Shown one piece after another: positions 1-7,651 of a stretch of DNA of 17,021 bases. A program made the position numbers and the translations under genes. Origin of the DNA: CAYGZC01 sp964354225. Its GTDB lineage: Bacteria > Bacteroidota > Ignavibacteria > UBA10030 > SZUA-254. The notes under the pieces were generated by a model. That model was not told the DNA's origin and searched no databases. It saw only the letters and a list, made by a program, of their open reading frames with translations. The stretch spans positions 1-17,021 of the forward strand of contig CAYGZC010000191.1 of NCBI GenBank assembly GCA_964354225.1, read 5' to 3'. Every line of letters starts with the position of its first letter. The stretch's first letter is position 1.

Positions 1-2360
1 TCATTATTCGGATTCAATTCCAAAGATTTTTTGTAATTTTCTGTTGCAAGTTCGTTCTGGTTGTTTTTCACATAAGCTTCAGCAAGACTGCCATAGGTAT
101 TAAATGATTTAGGATATGCTTGTACATTTAGCTTGAATATTTCGATTGCCTCGTTGAACTTATTTGCATTAAGATATTTATAACCTAACAAATTGAAAGA
201 GCTTTCTGAAAAATGTATTTCTTTATCAAAGGCAGTTTTCAGTCCCTCGTATTTCTTTAATCCCTTTTCTAATCCTACAGAATCAATGACCTTTTTAACG
301 ATATTCGATGCTAAATCTCCTTTCTTAAATTTATCGGCAGTTTCAATTTTCATTCCCGTAACATTTCCTTGAGAATCTTTGTCAAAGTAGACTGTATTTT
401 TATTGTACTCGTCAAGCCATCCTCCATCTTGATCCGGTGATTGTAGTTCGACCGTGTCTTTCTTGGTTGGATCGTAGACTGCAAGTTTTCCATTATTAAC
501 AAGCACGGTGAAATCGTTGTTGATAGCTGCAAATAAATATGTCCCAAGATATGGAATAAATTCCTTTGGGATATTCTCATCAATTTTTTCAGGCACAGAT
601 TTTCTTGATATCGATAATATTTGATGTAAAATCATCTCTGCAATCTTGCCATCGTCATCTTTGTTGAATAATACACTAAGATGCGGTGCAATTTTACACT
701 GCCATCTATTTTTATCATTAGGCGGATTAAATGGCAGAGTCGTTTGTCCCGGAACATCAAGCGAAAGATTTCCGTCTTTTTCCAAAACTGTAAATGTTCG
801 CCCTGATTCTAAGTTAGAGTATTTCCCAAGATAAGGAGTGAAGTCCATTGTTGCTGCAACTGGTTGTTTTGAACTTTTATCCCCAAGCTTATAATCCAAC
901 ACTTCTATCGCTTTACCATTAAACTTTGTTGAGGTTATCGATACAACTTCAGAGATACGAATATGTCCGGCATCGATATAATCTATTTCGTGTGCAGTCG
1001 CATCAACCGGAATCCATCCGGCATCGCCCATGTAAATTTCATTCCACCCATGCTGACCGAATCCGCCTCCGAAGTTAGGTGCATACATCGCACCAAAAAC
1101 TACACGGGATGGAATTTCAACTGCACGACAAAAAGCAGCAAGTAACATAGAATGGGCACCGCATTCACCAGCTCTAATATCATACGTATTTCTCGCAGTA
1201 ACACCTCCTGGAATTGCATAACTAATATTTTCTGCAACCCATTTACTAAGTCGTTTTGCTGCCTCCCAGCTATCTTTTGAACCAGTGGTAATTTCATTTG
1301 CCTTGCTAATAAGAACGTTGTCATCAGACTCAATGAATCTATCAGGCATCAAATATTTTTTTAATGACTCATCTTTAATGAAATCTGGCGGGAAAGGAGG
1401 TGCATTGCTCCCATCGTACTTTTTGTGTTCAATTTCTAATACTCCTTCTATTATATTGTTTGTAACAGTTCCTTCAAACCTCTGTCCCGGCACATTAAGG
1501 TCTTCGTTTTTAAGATTAACTCCGGTCGGTTCTATCTTAATCTTTAATTTCATGTATGAGATCGATTGTAAATCAGAAATTGAGACGTTAGTTTTAGTAA
1601 AAAAAGAAGCATCCATATTCGCGACTTTAATTTTATCTACCACACTTCGGTCGGCTAAATATATTTTTCTATTCTGGACTTCAAATTTTACATAGTAATC
1701 GCATTCAGGAGCCAACCAGTATTTTGTTTTTAAGTTAGTTTTGATGTTTGTCTGCTCTATTATTATAGTGTTATAAGTATTTCCGACTAACTCTAATTTT
1801 TCTTCTCCGATCTTTTTGAAAGTTGATTTTTGAATTTCTTCTTCCATCATCTCAAGGATATCATAACTTACTTCTTCCTGTTTATTTTTGATAAAATCCT
1901 TTTTGATTTTAGTAAATACTTCATCATTTCCAGTTATTATCTCCGGTGATAATGCTATAGTTTTTGTTTGGTTTTTGAGAGATGAATTAAGATAAGCTGA
2001 GTCGTTCTCTACCTTAAGCTCAAAATTATACTTAGCTGTTCCTTGATCGGTAGTCATACTTAAATTGAAGCAACGTCTCGTAATAGGATCAACAAGTGAT
2101 TTGATTTTCATCTCCTGATTAAATGAGCTTCCTAATACAGAAAGCATCGCGAAAACGTTTGCATCGCTTTGGATATAATCCCTACCGTCTTTTCGAATTG
2201 GAGTTTCCATCGCTTCGAAATAACCGCAGAGGACATCGTTCACCTCTATTGCATAATATACCCTGGCTGTTTGGACTGAATCGGCACCATAAGACACTGT
2301 CAATGTGCTTACAATTAAAACAGGCAAATATATTACCATATAAAATAATTTTGTTTTCAT
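1..2360 (-). CDS. Exported transglutaminase-like protein with TPR tail (3' end cut by window edge)
   Basis: 786 codons are readable from ATG at 2360, preceded by AAGGTGAT; the stop lies beyond the left edge. Residues 1-26 look like a Sec signal peptide (Lys-rich start, hydrophobic core, likely cut after YGA). Residues ~30-330 form an unassigned beta-rich N-terminal part. A transglutaminase-like core follows with a visible triad: Cys400 in GECGAHS, His437 in GQHGWNEIY, Asp453 in IPVDAT. Residues ~507-580 and ~601-690 are two related segments, each opening Y-L-G-x-Y, resembling DUF3471-type beta modules. From ~718 the chain reads as TPRs, ending at AEAY...SLELNPNN. This fold in bacteria usually acts as a protease, amidase or crosslinking enzyme on peptides; the substrate here is unknown. 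It is the last visible gene of the GntR/ABC operon, 43 nt after the small membrane protein. Export to the periplasm is inferred. Confidence 0.85.
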   Translation of the reverse strand, partial: MKTKLFYMVIYLPVLIVSTLTVSYGADSVQTARVYYAIEVNDVLCGYFEAMETPIRKDGRDYIQSDANVFAMLSVLGSSFNQEMKIKSLVDPITRRCFNLSMTTDQGTAKYNFELKVENDSAYLNSSLKNQTKTIALSPEIITGNDEVFTKIKKDFIKNKQEEVSYDILEMMEEEIQKSTFKKIGEEKLELVGNTYNTIIIEQTNIKTNLKTKYWLAPECDYYVKFEVQNRKIYLADRSVVDKIKVANMDASFFTKTNVSISDLQSISYMKLKIKIEPTGVNLKNEDLNVPGQRFEGTVTNNIIEGVLEIEHKKYDGSNAPPFPPDFIKDESLKKYLMPDRFIESDDNVLISKANEITTGSKDSWEAAKRLSKWVAENISYAIPGGVTARNTYDIRAGECGAHSMLLAAFCRAVEIPSRVVFGAMYAPNFGGGFGQHGWNEIYMGDAGWIPVDATAHEIDYIDAGHIRISEVVSITSTKFNGKAIEVLDYKLGDKSSKQPVAATMDFTPYLGKYSNLESGRTFTVLEKDGNLSLDVPGQTTLPFNPPNDKNRWQCKIAPHLSVLFNKDDDGKIAEMILHQILSISRKSVPEKIDENIPKEFIPYLGTYLFAAINNDFTVLVNNGKLAVYDPTKKDTVELQSPDQDGGWLDEYNKNTVYFDKDSQGNVTGMKIETADKFKKGDLASNIVKKVIDSVGLEKGLKKYEGLKTAFDKEIHFSESSFNLLGYKYLNANKFNEAIEIFKLNVQAYPKSFNTYGSLAEAYVKNNQNELATENYKKSLELNPNN

Positions 2361-2403
2361 GGCATCACCTTATAAATTGAATGATTTCAAGTTCACTTTT
2401 GCA

Positions 2404-2670
2404 TTATTTAAACCTTAGTAGTAATCCAATTACTGCCAACACCAGAGCTGAAATCATTGAAGTAACAAACGAGTAGTACCATAAGCCCGCCTTGCCAGTC
2501 TCTTCGATTGTTATTTTTCGGTACTGTCCGACATACTTCGGCAGCAATAATCTCAATAAGAAGTAATTGATTTTCACTCCATGATTTGATAGAAAAGAAA
2601 CAATTACAATTGATGAAACAACTCCCCATAGTACACAGATTATCGCTATAGTTAAAATAATATTACTCAT
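2404..2670 (-). CDS. Small two-helix membrane protein, unrecognised
   Basis: 88 residues with two strongly hydrophobic segments, about 3-28 and 62-85, joined by a basic, polar linker (KYVGQYRK...) that probably faces the cytoplasm. The start is supported by AGAAAGGA upstream of the ATG. I do not recognise a family. It lies 17 nt after the third ABC permease and 43 nt before the transglutaminase gene on the same strand, so it is very likely co-transcribed and may be an accessory subunit of the ABC complex or a membrane partner of the exported protein. That role is inference from position only. A shorter overlapping frame here is a shadow. Confidence 0.7.
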   Translation of the reverse strand: MSNIILTIAIICVLWGVVSSIVIVSFLSNHGVKINYFLLRLLLPKYVGQYRKITIEETGKAGLWYYSFVTSMISALVLAVIGLLLRFK

Positions 2671-2687
2671 ATATCTTTATTCCTTTC

Positions 2688-3341
2688 TTATATATCTTTC
2701 CGCTCATATAATTTCATTGATATCATTGCAGATATGATTGGTAAAATTAATATGATAGGAGCAATTAAAACGACTTTTACAAAGTCTGCATTTGAAAAAT
2801 ATGATATGTACGATTGCTTAGTAAAATTAAAAATCAGTACCATCGAGTGCATTGCTAAAGTAAATCCGATGGGAAGTGTGACTATCATTCCCATAATTCT
2901 GAATTTAAAAATAAACGGGAAAATGAAACTGACTGAAATCGATATAATATAAAGTGCAATAAAAAATGATTTTAAATTATATGTTTCATAAAATTCAGTG
3001 ATCGGTTTTGAATAAATCAAATAAGTTGTGTACGATGCAAAATATAATAGTACAAATCCAAAAATAGCGATGCAAAACGCAAACAGGTACCGAGCTATGA
3101 CGAACGACCTTCTGGAGACAGGCAAACTGCAAATGAGCGTTTCGAGTTTCTGTTTTTTCTCCGAAAAGGCAAAATAAGAAATCGCTGCAACTATAGCGGC
3201 AGCACAGAATATTAAATTACCTCGAGCAGGGAAATGCGGAATGATTAGTATCGATATCCAAAGAGTTGCCGGTAAAAAGATAGAAAATACTATATATCGC
3301 CAGTAACCCCGGATATCCTTCAAAATCAAATTTAATATCAT
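2688..3341 (-). CDS. ABC-2 type transporter permease (third of three paralogues)
   Basis: 217 residues, about six hydrophobic segments, typical of small ABC-2 permeases (ABC2_membrane_5-like, seen with YtrB/BcrA-type ATPases). It carries the box SLPVSR (72-77) followed by VIARYL, and ends in KLYERKDI. Both signatures recur in the two genes upstream, so the three are paralogues. It would form the membrane part of an exporter with the ATPase at 4722-5588. The start is supported by GAGG about 8 nt upstream. It begins 9 nt after the previous permease stops, consistent with a single transcript and perhaps coupled translation. The transported substrate cannot be read from sequence. Confidence 0.88.
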   Translation of the reverse strand: MILNLILKDIRGYWRYIVFSIFLPATLWISILIIPHFPARGNLIFCAAAIVAAISYFAFSEKKQKLETLICSLPVSRRSFVIARYLFAFCIAIFGFVLLYFASYTTYLIYSKPITEFYETYNLKSFFIALYIISISVSFIFPFIFKFRIMGMIVTLPIGFTLAMHSMVLIFNFTKQSYISYFSNADFVKVVLIAPIILILPIISAMISMKLYERKDI

Positions 3342-3350
3342 ACCACTGCC

Positions 3351-4001
3351 TCAAATATCTTTTCTTTTATAAACACTTAATGAAACTACTAATGAAATCG
3401 CTGGTGATGCAACCATGATAAATGTCAAAACGGAGATTACTATCAACTCTCCTTCTACAAAATACAAATTGAAGGAACGACTGTAGGGGCGAAATATCAG
3501 AGTTACGGATGATGCTGCCGCTACAAGAGCAAGGATGAAAGATATTACAGTTCCCGCTAATCTGAATCTAAATAAAGCAGGCAAAAATATGCTTGTTTGT
3601 AGCAATATGAAAAACACAGCCATGAAGAGAACTTTCAAATGTGCAACTTGATTAAAATCCGTTACCGCATCTGTGTATACAGCTCCTGCAACAAATCCGT
3701 TTAGATACCACAGTGCAAGTCCACCGAACATCAAAACAACCGATGTGAGATACCTAGCAATTACAATTCTGGATCTGCTGACAGGAAGACTACATGTCAG
3801 AACTTCGGTGTTCTTATTTATTTCAGTAAACGAGAAGAAAGTGCTAATAAAAACAAATCCCAAATAGCCATACATCATATACACATGCCACGGATAATAA
3901 TGGAAGACAAAAATATTGCCCATAATCATAAATGCTGAGAAATTCAGAAACATGCTTTTTCTATATGCCGTTAAATCTTTTAACATTAATTTCAGAATCA
4001 T
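3351..4001 (-). CDS. ABC-2 type transporter permease (second of three paralogues)
   Basis: 216 residues, about six hydrophobic segments. It shows the shared box SLPVSR at 71-76 followed by IVIARYL, and the shared terminus SVYKRKDI. Its N terminus (MILKLMLKDLTAYRK) matches that of the next gene downstream (MILNLILKDIRGYWR), suggesting these two are the closest pair. An AGGTGA Shine-Dalgarno sequence sits just before the ATG, and the gap to the upstream permease is 8 nt. Likely a membrane subunit of the exporter driven by the operon's ATPase; whether all three permeases share one complex or form alternative dimers is unknown. Confidence 0.88.
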   Translation of the reverse strand: MILKLMLKDLTAYRKSMFLNFSAFMIMGNIFVFHYYPWHVYMMYGYLGFVFISTFFSFTEINKNTEVLTCSLPVSRSRIVIARYLTSVVLMFGGLALWYLNGFVAGAVYTDAVTDFNQVAHLKVLFMAVFFILLQTSIFLPALFRFRLAGTVISFILALVAAASSVTLIFRPYSRSFNLYFVEGELIVISVLTFIMVASPAISLVVSLSVYKRKDI

Positions 4002-4009
4002 CTTTTCAC

Positions 4010-4729
4010 CTATAAATCTCTCCTATTGTAAAATCGAACCGAGAGGATTATCGAAATCACATACAAAATTACAACGACACTCAATGCAAATAGATAAGCG
4101 TAAATTGCTGGCAAAGTCATCATCCAGCTTAGTATATTATGAAGTAAATTGTAAAAGTATGCGATATCAAAATTCCAGATATCATTCAGTGCATTGATAA
4201 TGAACTCGAACAAGGGAACAAGCAGAACAATACCAATTTGTATTATCAGAGCTGCGATAACTCCTTTGCCCGAACCAAATTTGAATACAAAAGGAAGCAT
4301 AATAGTCAGGATAACAAGTAAAAAAGAAATCATACTTGTAATCCCTCGTGAACTGAGAATAATACGGAAAGCCGGATCCCACAGATTGAAAATATGTACA
4401 AGTGATAGACATACTAAAATCACTAAACAGAAACCTGACAAAGTAATAATAATTGAAGATACATACCGTGCAACAACAATTGTCGACCGCTTTACCGGCA
4501 AGCTTGCATATGTCATATCCGTTCCGAACGATGTATCAATTGCAATAAAAATAAAAGAAGCTCCGATACACAGGGCAACAATTATAAAAGTAAATATGCC
4601 AATGATGATTCCACCAAAATCATCTATCATTGCTGCTATCGCGATAGATGTAATAAAAGGGATAATGATAGCTACGCCAAGAAGGAATATCATCCCAGCA
4701 ATAAAGTCTTTTCTTATAAGATTAAGCAT
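4010..4729 (-). CDS. ABC-2 type transporter permease (first of three paralogues)
   Basis: 239 residues, the longest of the triplet, about six hydrophobic segments. It has the shared box as SLPVKR (76-81) followed by VVARYV, and the shared terminus RFYNRRDL. Its ATG lies inside the last codons of the ATPase gene: the reading frames overlap by 8 nt (4722-4729), a sign of translational coupling, with AGAAGGA just upstream. The extra length compared with its two paralogues is mostly in the second half. It is the most likely direct partner of the ATPase, but this rests on position only. Confidence 0.88.
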   Translation of the reverse strand: MLNLIRKDFIAGMIFLLGVAIIIPFITSIAIAAMIDDFGGIIIGIFTFIIVALCIGASFIFIAIDTSFGTDMTYASLPVKRSTIVVARYVSSIIITLSGFCLVILVCLSLVHIFNLWDPAFRIILSSRGITSMISFLLVILTIMLPFVFKFGSGKGVIAALIIQIGIVLLVPLFEFIINALNDIWNFDIAYFYNLLHNILSWMMTLPAIYAYLFALSVVVILYVISIILSVRFYNRRDL

Positions 4730-5588
4730 TTCCTTCTTTCAAGTTGCTGTAGTACATAATATCTTCCAGCGTTGCCTTTTCAATTACAATGCTCGAACCG
4801 AAAGTCGCTTTTATTTCTGCAACATTATTCGTCAAAGCTTCAAAACCAAATTCATTTTTTCGAATTCCCTTGAAGTGCTTTTTTGTTTCTTCATTTATGA
4901 GATCATTACCGCCTTTAATAATAGCATATGTCTCCATTATTTCATCCTTGCTGCTGGAAAAAATTACCTGTCCATTCAGGATAAATGTAATGTAATCCGC
5001 TATTCGCTCTATATCGGAAGTGATATGAGTAGAAAACAGAATGGATTTCTTCTCGCTTTGCAGAAGCTCATAAAGTAAATCGAGCAGTTCTCTTCTAAAG
5101 ATCGGATCCAATCCAGAAGTAGGTTCATCCATAATGATAAAGTCTGCGTGATGTGAGAGTGCAATTGCAATCGCCGCTTTCATCACCATCCCGCGCGAGA
5201 ATTTTCTAATATTCTTCTTGAGCGGCAATTCGAATTTATCGACAAGATTCAAAAACATCTTTTCATCCCAATCCTTATAAAACGGACGGATGATATTTTT
5301 TACCTGCTTCAGATTCAAGTGTTCGTAGTAATTGGGATTGTCGTACACGAATCCTATCCGGGATTTGATATCGACTTCATGTTCGATATGATCTTTACCG
5401 AATATCCGAATACTACCACCTTGCTTTATCAGGAGATTCATTATCAATTTAATGATTGTTGTTTTGCCGGCACCGTTCGGACCGATTAATCCCATAATAT
5501 AACCTTCCGGCAGAGAGAGCGTAACATCTTTCAAACGAAAGTCGCCGTAATCTTTTCTTAAATTATTTATCTCGAGTACGTTTTCCAT
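4722..5588 (-). CDS. ABC transporter ATP-binding protein (YtrB/BcrA-type)
   Basis: 288 residues from ATG at 5588. ATPase landmarks in this numbering: Walker A GPNGAGKTT at 36-44, a degenerate signature FSRGM at ~130-134 in place of LSGGQ, Walker B IIMDEP at ~151-156 followed by TSGLD, and the switch His188 in STHIT. The Q-loop position reads VYDNPN, with Asp where most ABC proteins have Gln, as I recall for GntR-linked ATPases of this group. The C-terminal ~70 residues are a non-catalytic extension. An ATG at 5603 would add five residues (MRNNN) and overlap the GntR gene, but GAGGAA at 5596-5601 is ideally spaced for 5588, so I prefer that start. It powers the three downstream permeases. Confidence 0.92.
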   Translation of the reverse strand: MENVLEINNLRKDYGDFRLKDVTLSLPEGYIMGLIGPNGAGKTTIIKLIMNLLIKQGGSIRIFGKDHIEHEVDIKSRIGFVYDNPNYYEHLNLKQVKNIIRPFYKDWDEKMFLNLVDKFELPLKKNIRKFSRGMVMKAAIAIALSHHADFIIMDEPTSGLDPIFRRELLDLLYELLQSEKKSILFSTHITSDIERIADYITFILNGQVIFSSSKDEIMETYAIIKGGNDLINEETKKHFKGIRKNEFGFEALTNNVAEIKATFGSSIVIEKATLEDIMYYSNLKEGNA

Positions 5589-5592
5589 ATTG

Positions 5593-5970
5593 TTATTCCT
5601 CATGATGATATAATAGTTCCAACATTTCCTTTATCTCGGTAAGACTGACTCCTAATTTCTTTGCTTCGAATACCGCATCGTTCAATAATCCCTCAACAGT
5701 TTTTATCTTCTTCTCTCTAAGAAGTTCTTTATTCTGCATTGCCACGAAACATCCTTTGCCGCCAACGCTATCGATGAATCCCTCTTTTTCGAGTTCTTCG
5801 TATGCACGTTTGGTAGTGATGACACTGATCTGTAATTCTTGAGCAAATTTTCTGATCGATGGAAGAGGATCACCTTCGACAAGATCACCAGAAATTATCT
5901 GTGCTTTAATCTGTTTCACTATCTGTTCGTATATCGGATCTGGGGATGCGTTTGAAATAATTATCTTCAC
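5593..5970 (-). CDS. GntR-family transcriptional regulator, YtrA subfamily
   Basis: 125 residues. The N-terminal winged helix (about 10-78) is typical: PIYEQIVKQIK, then LPSIRKFAQEL, ITTKRAYEELEKEGF and GGKGCFV. The C-terminal part is only ~45 residues, the short dimerisation tail of YtrA-type repressors rather than an FadR or HutC ligand domain. The start codon is GTG at 5970, with AAGGAAAG 6 nt upstream. It is the first gene of the operon, 4 nt before the ATPase start. YtrA-type regulators usually repress their own ABC operon and are relieved by envelope stress or cell-wall-active peptides. The palindrome at 6045-6064 is the probable operator. Confidence 0.92.
   Translation of the reverse strand: MKIIISNASPDPIYEQIVKQIKAQIISGDLVEGDPLPSIRKFAQELQISVITTKRAYEELEKEGFIDSVGGKGCFVAMQNKELLREKKIKTVEGLLNDAVFEAKKLGVSLTEIKEMLELLYHHEE
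5596..5601 (-). promoter_or_regulatory. Ribosome binding site deciding the ABC ATPase start
   Basis: The minus strand reads GAGGAA here, inside the last two sense codons of the GntR gene and 7 nt before the ATG at 5588. The alternative ATG at 5603 has only a distant GGAA. The better spacing favours 5588 and places the initiation site right at the repressor's stop codon, which would couple the two translations. Confidence 0.65.
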
Positions 5971-6044
5971 TTGTTTCTTTCCTTATCCAATCAGGATCAT
6001 CATAAGATTCATATTTTTATACTATTTACAGTGGTATTATTGGT

Positions 6045-6064
6045 TATACTGTATATACCGTATA
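6045..6064. promoter_or_regulatory. Probable GntR (YtrA-type) operator palindrome
   Basis: The 20-bp element TATACTGTATATACCGTATA is an inverted repeat, perfect except for one symmetric pair (positions 6 and 15). It lies immediately downstream of the -10 box of the operon promoter and would cover roughly -6 to +14, so a bound dimer would block RNA polymerase. Position, symmetry and the adjacent regulator gene all agree. The binding protein is inferred. Confidence 0.72.
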
Positions 6065-6065
6065 T

Positions 6066-6094
6066 AATATAACATATAAATATCCATTTGTCAA
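6066..6094 (-). promoter_or_regulatory. Sigma70-like promoter of the GntR/ABC operon
   Basis: Read on the minus strand, TTGACA (6094-6089) is followed by a 17-nt AT-rich spacer and TATATT (6071-6066), a near-consensus housekeeping promoter. The expected transcription start is near 6058-6060, giving a leader of about 88 nt before the GTG at 5970. Bacteroidetes sensu stricto use a different -33/-7 consensus, so this classical form fits a deeper FCB lineage. Confidence 0.72.
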
Positions 6095-6358
6095 GTGTTT
6101 TTTTAAAAAAAATGTGATGAGATGTTTACAGGGAAAGTTATGTCAAATGAAAAGCGTAATTCTAATGCCAAATCCGGTTTTCGGATTCTCTAATTTAAAT
6201 CAAATTTTTTCTTTCTATTCATCGTGCGAATAAAGTTAATCATGCAAATCCTGGTAATTATCGGTAAAAAGAGAATTAACTTCAAATACGATTGGGAAAA
6301 ATATTTGCAATATCCGAATAATCTGCTGACATTCATTAAATCAGAATAACTGACTTCA
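6095..6358. other. Divergent intergenic region without a convincing gene
   Basis: This is the spacer between the leftward operon and the rightward glycosidase gene. It contains an A/T-run (about 6098-6113), a small hairpin AATCCG-GTTTT-CGGATT at 6171-6187 without an adjacent T-tract, and a 35-codon ORF (6242-6349) ending 9 nt before the glycosidase ATG but lacking a ribosome binding site. The promoter for 6359 presumably lies here, but I cannot point to clear -35/-10 elements on the plus strand. Confidence 0.4.
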
Positions 6359-7609
6359 ATGACTAAAGGTAAACATCATAAAAGGGATCAGCAGGGAGAG
6401 CCAACTCCACTAAAACATTCTATCGGTAGGCAGAAGCTATATATCATCGCAGGTGTTGTAGTTGTTGTGATCGTTGTGGTATTTATTTGGAAAGTTCGCG
6501 AGCAACCGGTGGCGAATACCTCAAAATCCAATATCCAACAATCCAAACCGGCAACAGAAAAAGTTCGGTCGGTAGAAAAATGGATCGAGAGGGCAAAGGC
6601 AGTAGATGAGCAATTTCATTCTGTTTACACGCCGTGCTGGGAAGGTGCATATGGCGCAATTGGAGATGCGTATCTATTCGCAGTGACGAAAGATTCTGCG
6701 CTTCTGCGTTTTCATACCATCAAGCATGATATGCGTAAGATGTGTGTCGGTACATGGGTTGATGATCGGGCATGGATTTGTCTTGCCGAATTTTACTGGT
6801 GGGAGTTTACTGGAAGAAGAAACCAGTCGTTAATTGAAGATGCAAAACACAGGTACGATGAAGCGCGAAATGAGGGACGGCTCTCCAGTCATAACGGATA
6901 CTGGAGCTGGTACAACTGGTCTCCGGAGGCAGGTGTTCAAGAAAACATCTTTACTAACAGTAATATGAATCAAATGGTGACTGTTGCTTGCTGTTTGTAC
7001 GAAGCAACAGGTGAAAAACATTACCTTGATGATGCTCTGCTCGTCTGGAACGGCGATAAGCAATATCATGGCGTTGAAAAAATATTATACAAAGGCGATG
7101 GAAAGTGGGAAGGGAAAAAAGGGCGTGCTGCATTCGGTGATGAAGTCCCGTGGCAGGGTGCCGGTTATTGCACAATCGGTGCGGCGTTGTATCGGATAAC
7201 TAAGGATCCGAAATACAAAAAGATTGTAGTTGAGACAGCAAAAAGAATAATGGATCCTGCTAACGGTTGGGTTGATCCTCAAGATTTTTTTCAGATCCAG
7301 ATGGATGGAAATGGTGCCTTCGTGAATTTTCTTTTGGATGCTTATGTGATTGCACCGAACGAGCTTCAGGATATTCCGGTAAAGATTGAGAAGATGCTGG
7401 AACATGTCTGGACAAATCATAATGGAGCTGCGAGTGTAACGCTTCACCGTGAAACTGACCATGGAATCAGAAATGGATGGAATCCATACGGTGGGGAAGA
7501 TGGATATGGTGTTGACGAAGTTGGAACAGTCCATGCACAGGGTGAGGCCGCTCGTGCGTTTGGTCTGTTTGTTTACTATGAGAATATGAAGAGTAAAAAA
7601 TCTCTCTAA
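6359..7609 (+). CDS. Membrane-anchored GH76-like glycoside hydrolase
   Basis: 416 residues. A basic N terminus (about 1-26) and one hydrophobic helix (about 28-44, nearly all Val and Ile) suggest a type II anchor with the catalytic part outside the cytoplasm. From ~72 the chain reads as an (alpha/alpha)6-barrel. TWVDDRAWICLAEFYWWEFTG-like residues (132-152) match the GH76 pattern with the paired catalytic aspartates, here Asp135 and Asp136. NMNQMVTVACCLYEATG (~202-218) and GYCTIGAALYRITKD (~269-283) look like repeated barrel helices. Tryptophan is abundant (YWSWYNW, 181-187), as expected for a glycan groove. GH76 enzymes are alpha-1,6-mannanases; the substrate here is not determined. No Shine-Dalgarno is visible. 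The downstream gene is unrelated. Confidence 0.72.
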   Translation: MTKGKHHKRDQQGEPTPLKHSIGRQKLYIIAGVVVVVIVVVFIWKVREQPVANTSKSNIQQSKPATEKVRSVEKWIERAKAVDEQFHSVYTPCWEGAYGAIGDAYLFAVTKDSALLRFHTIKHDMRKMCVGTWVDDRAWICLAEFYWWEFTGRRNQSLIEDAKHRYDEARNEGRLSSHNGYWSWYNWSPEAGVQENIFTNSNMNQMVTVACCLYEATGEKHYLDDALLVWNGDKQYHGVEKILYKGDGKWEGKKGRAAFGDEVPWQGAGYCTIGAALYRITKDPKYKKIVVETAKRIMDPANGWVDPQDFFQIQMDGNGAFVNFLLDAYVIAPNELQDIPVKIEKMLEHVWTNHNGAASVTLHRETDHGIRNGWNPYGGEDGYGVDEVGTVHAQGEAARAFGLFVYYENMKSKKSL

Positions 7610-7651
7610 CATTCCGACATCTGGAAATATTGGTCAAATTGCCCCCATGAA

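Noticed and set aside
4194..5078. 294-codon plus-strand open frame opposite the permease and ATPase genes
   Set aside because: It lies antisense to clear genes with intact motifs, has Ile/Arg/Lys-rich low-information sequence and no ribosome binding site; a shadow frame.
6018..6038. Possible second operator (TATAC ... GTATT) inside the operon leader
   Set aside because: Arms are only four to five bases and spacing differs from the main palindrome; expected by chance in such AT-rich sequence.
6242..6349. 35-codon plus-strand ORF (MQILVIIGKK... to FIKSE) just before the glycosidase gene
   Set aside because: No ribosome binding site, very short, AT-rich; probably chance, though its position 9 nt before the next ATG deserves a glance in relatives.
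7085..7612. 175-codon minus-strand open frame opposite the glycosidase
   Set aside because: Antisense shadow of a well-supported coding region, no motif or start signal.
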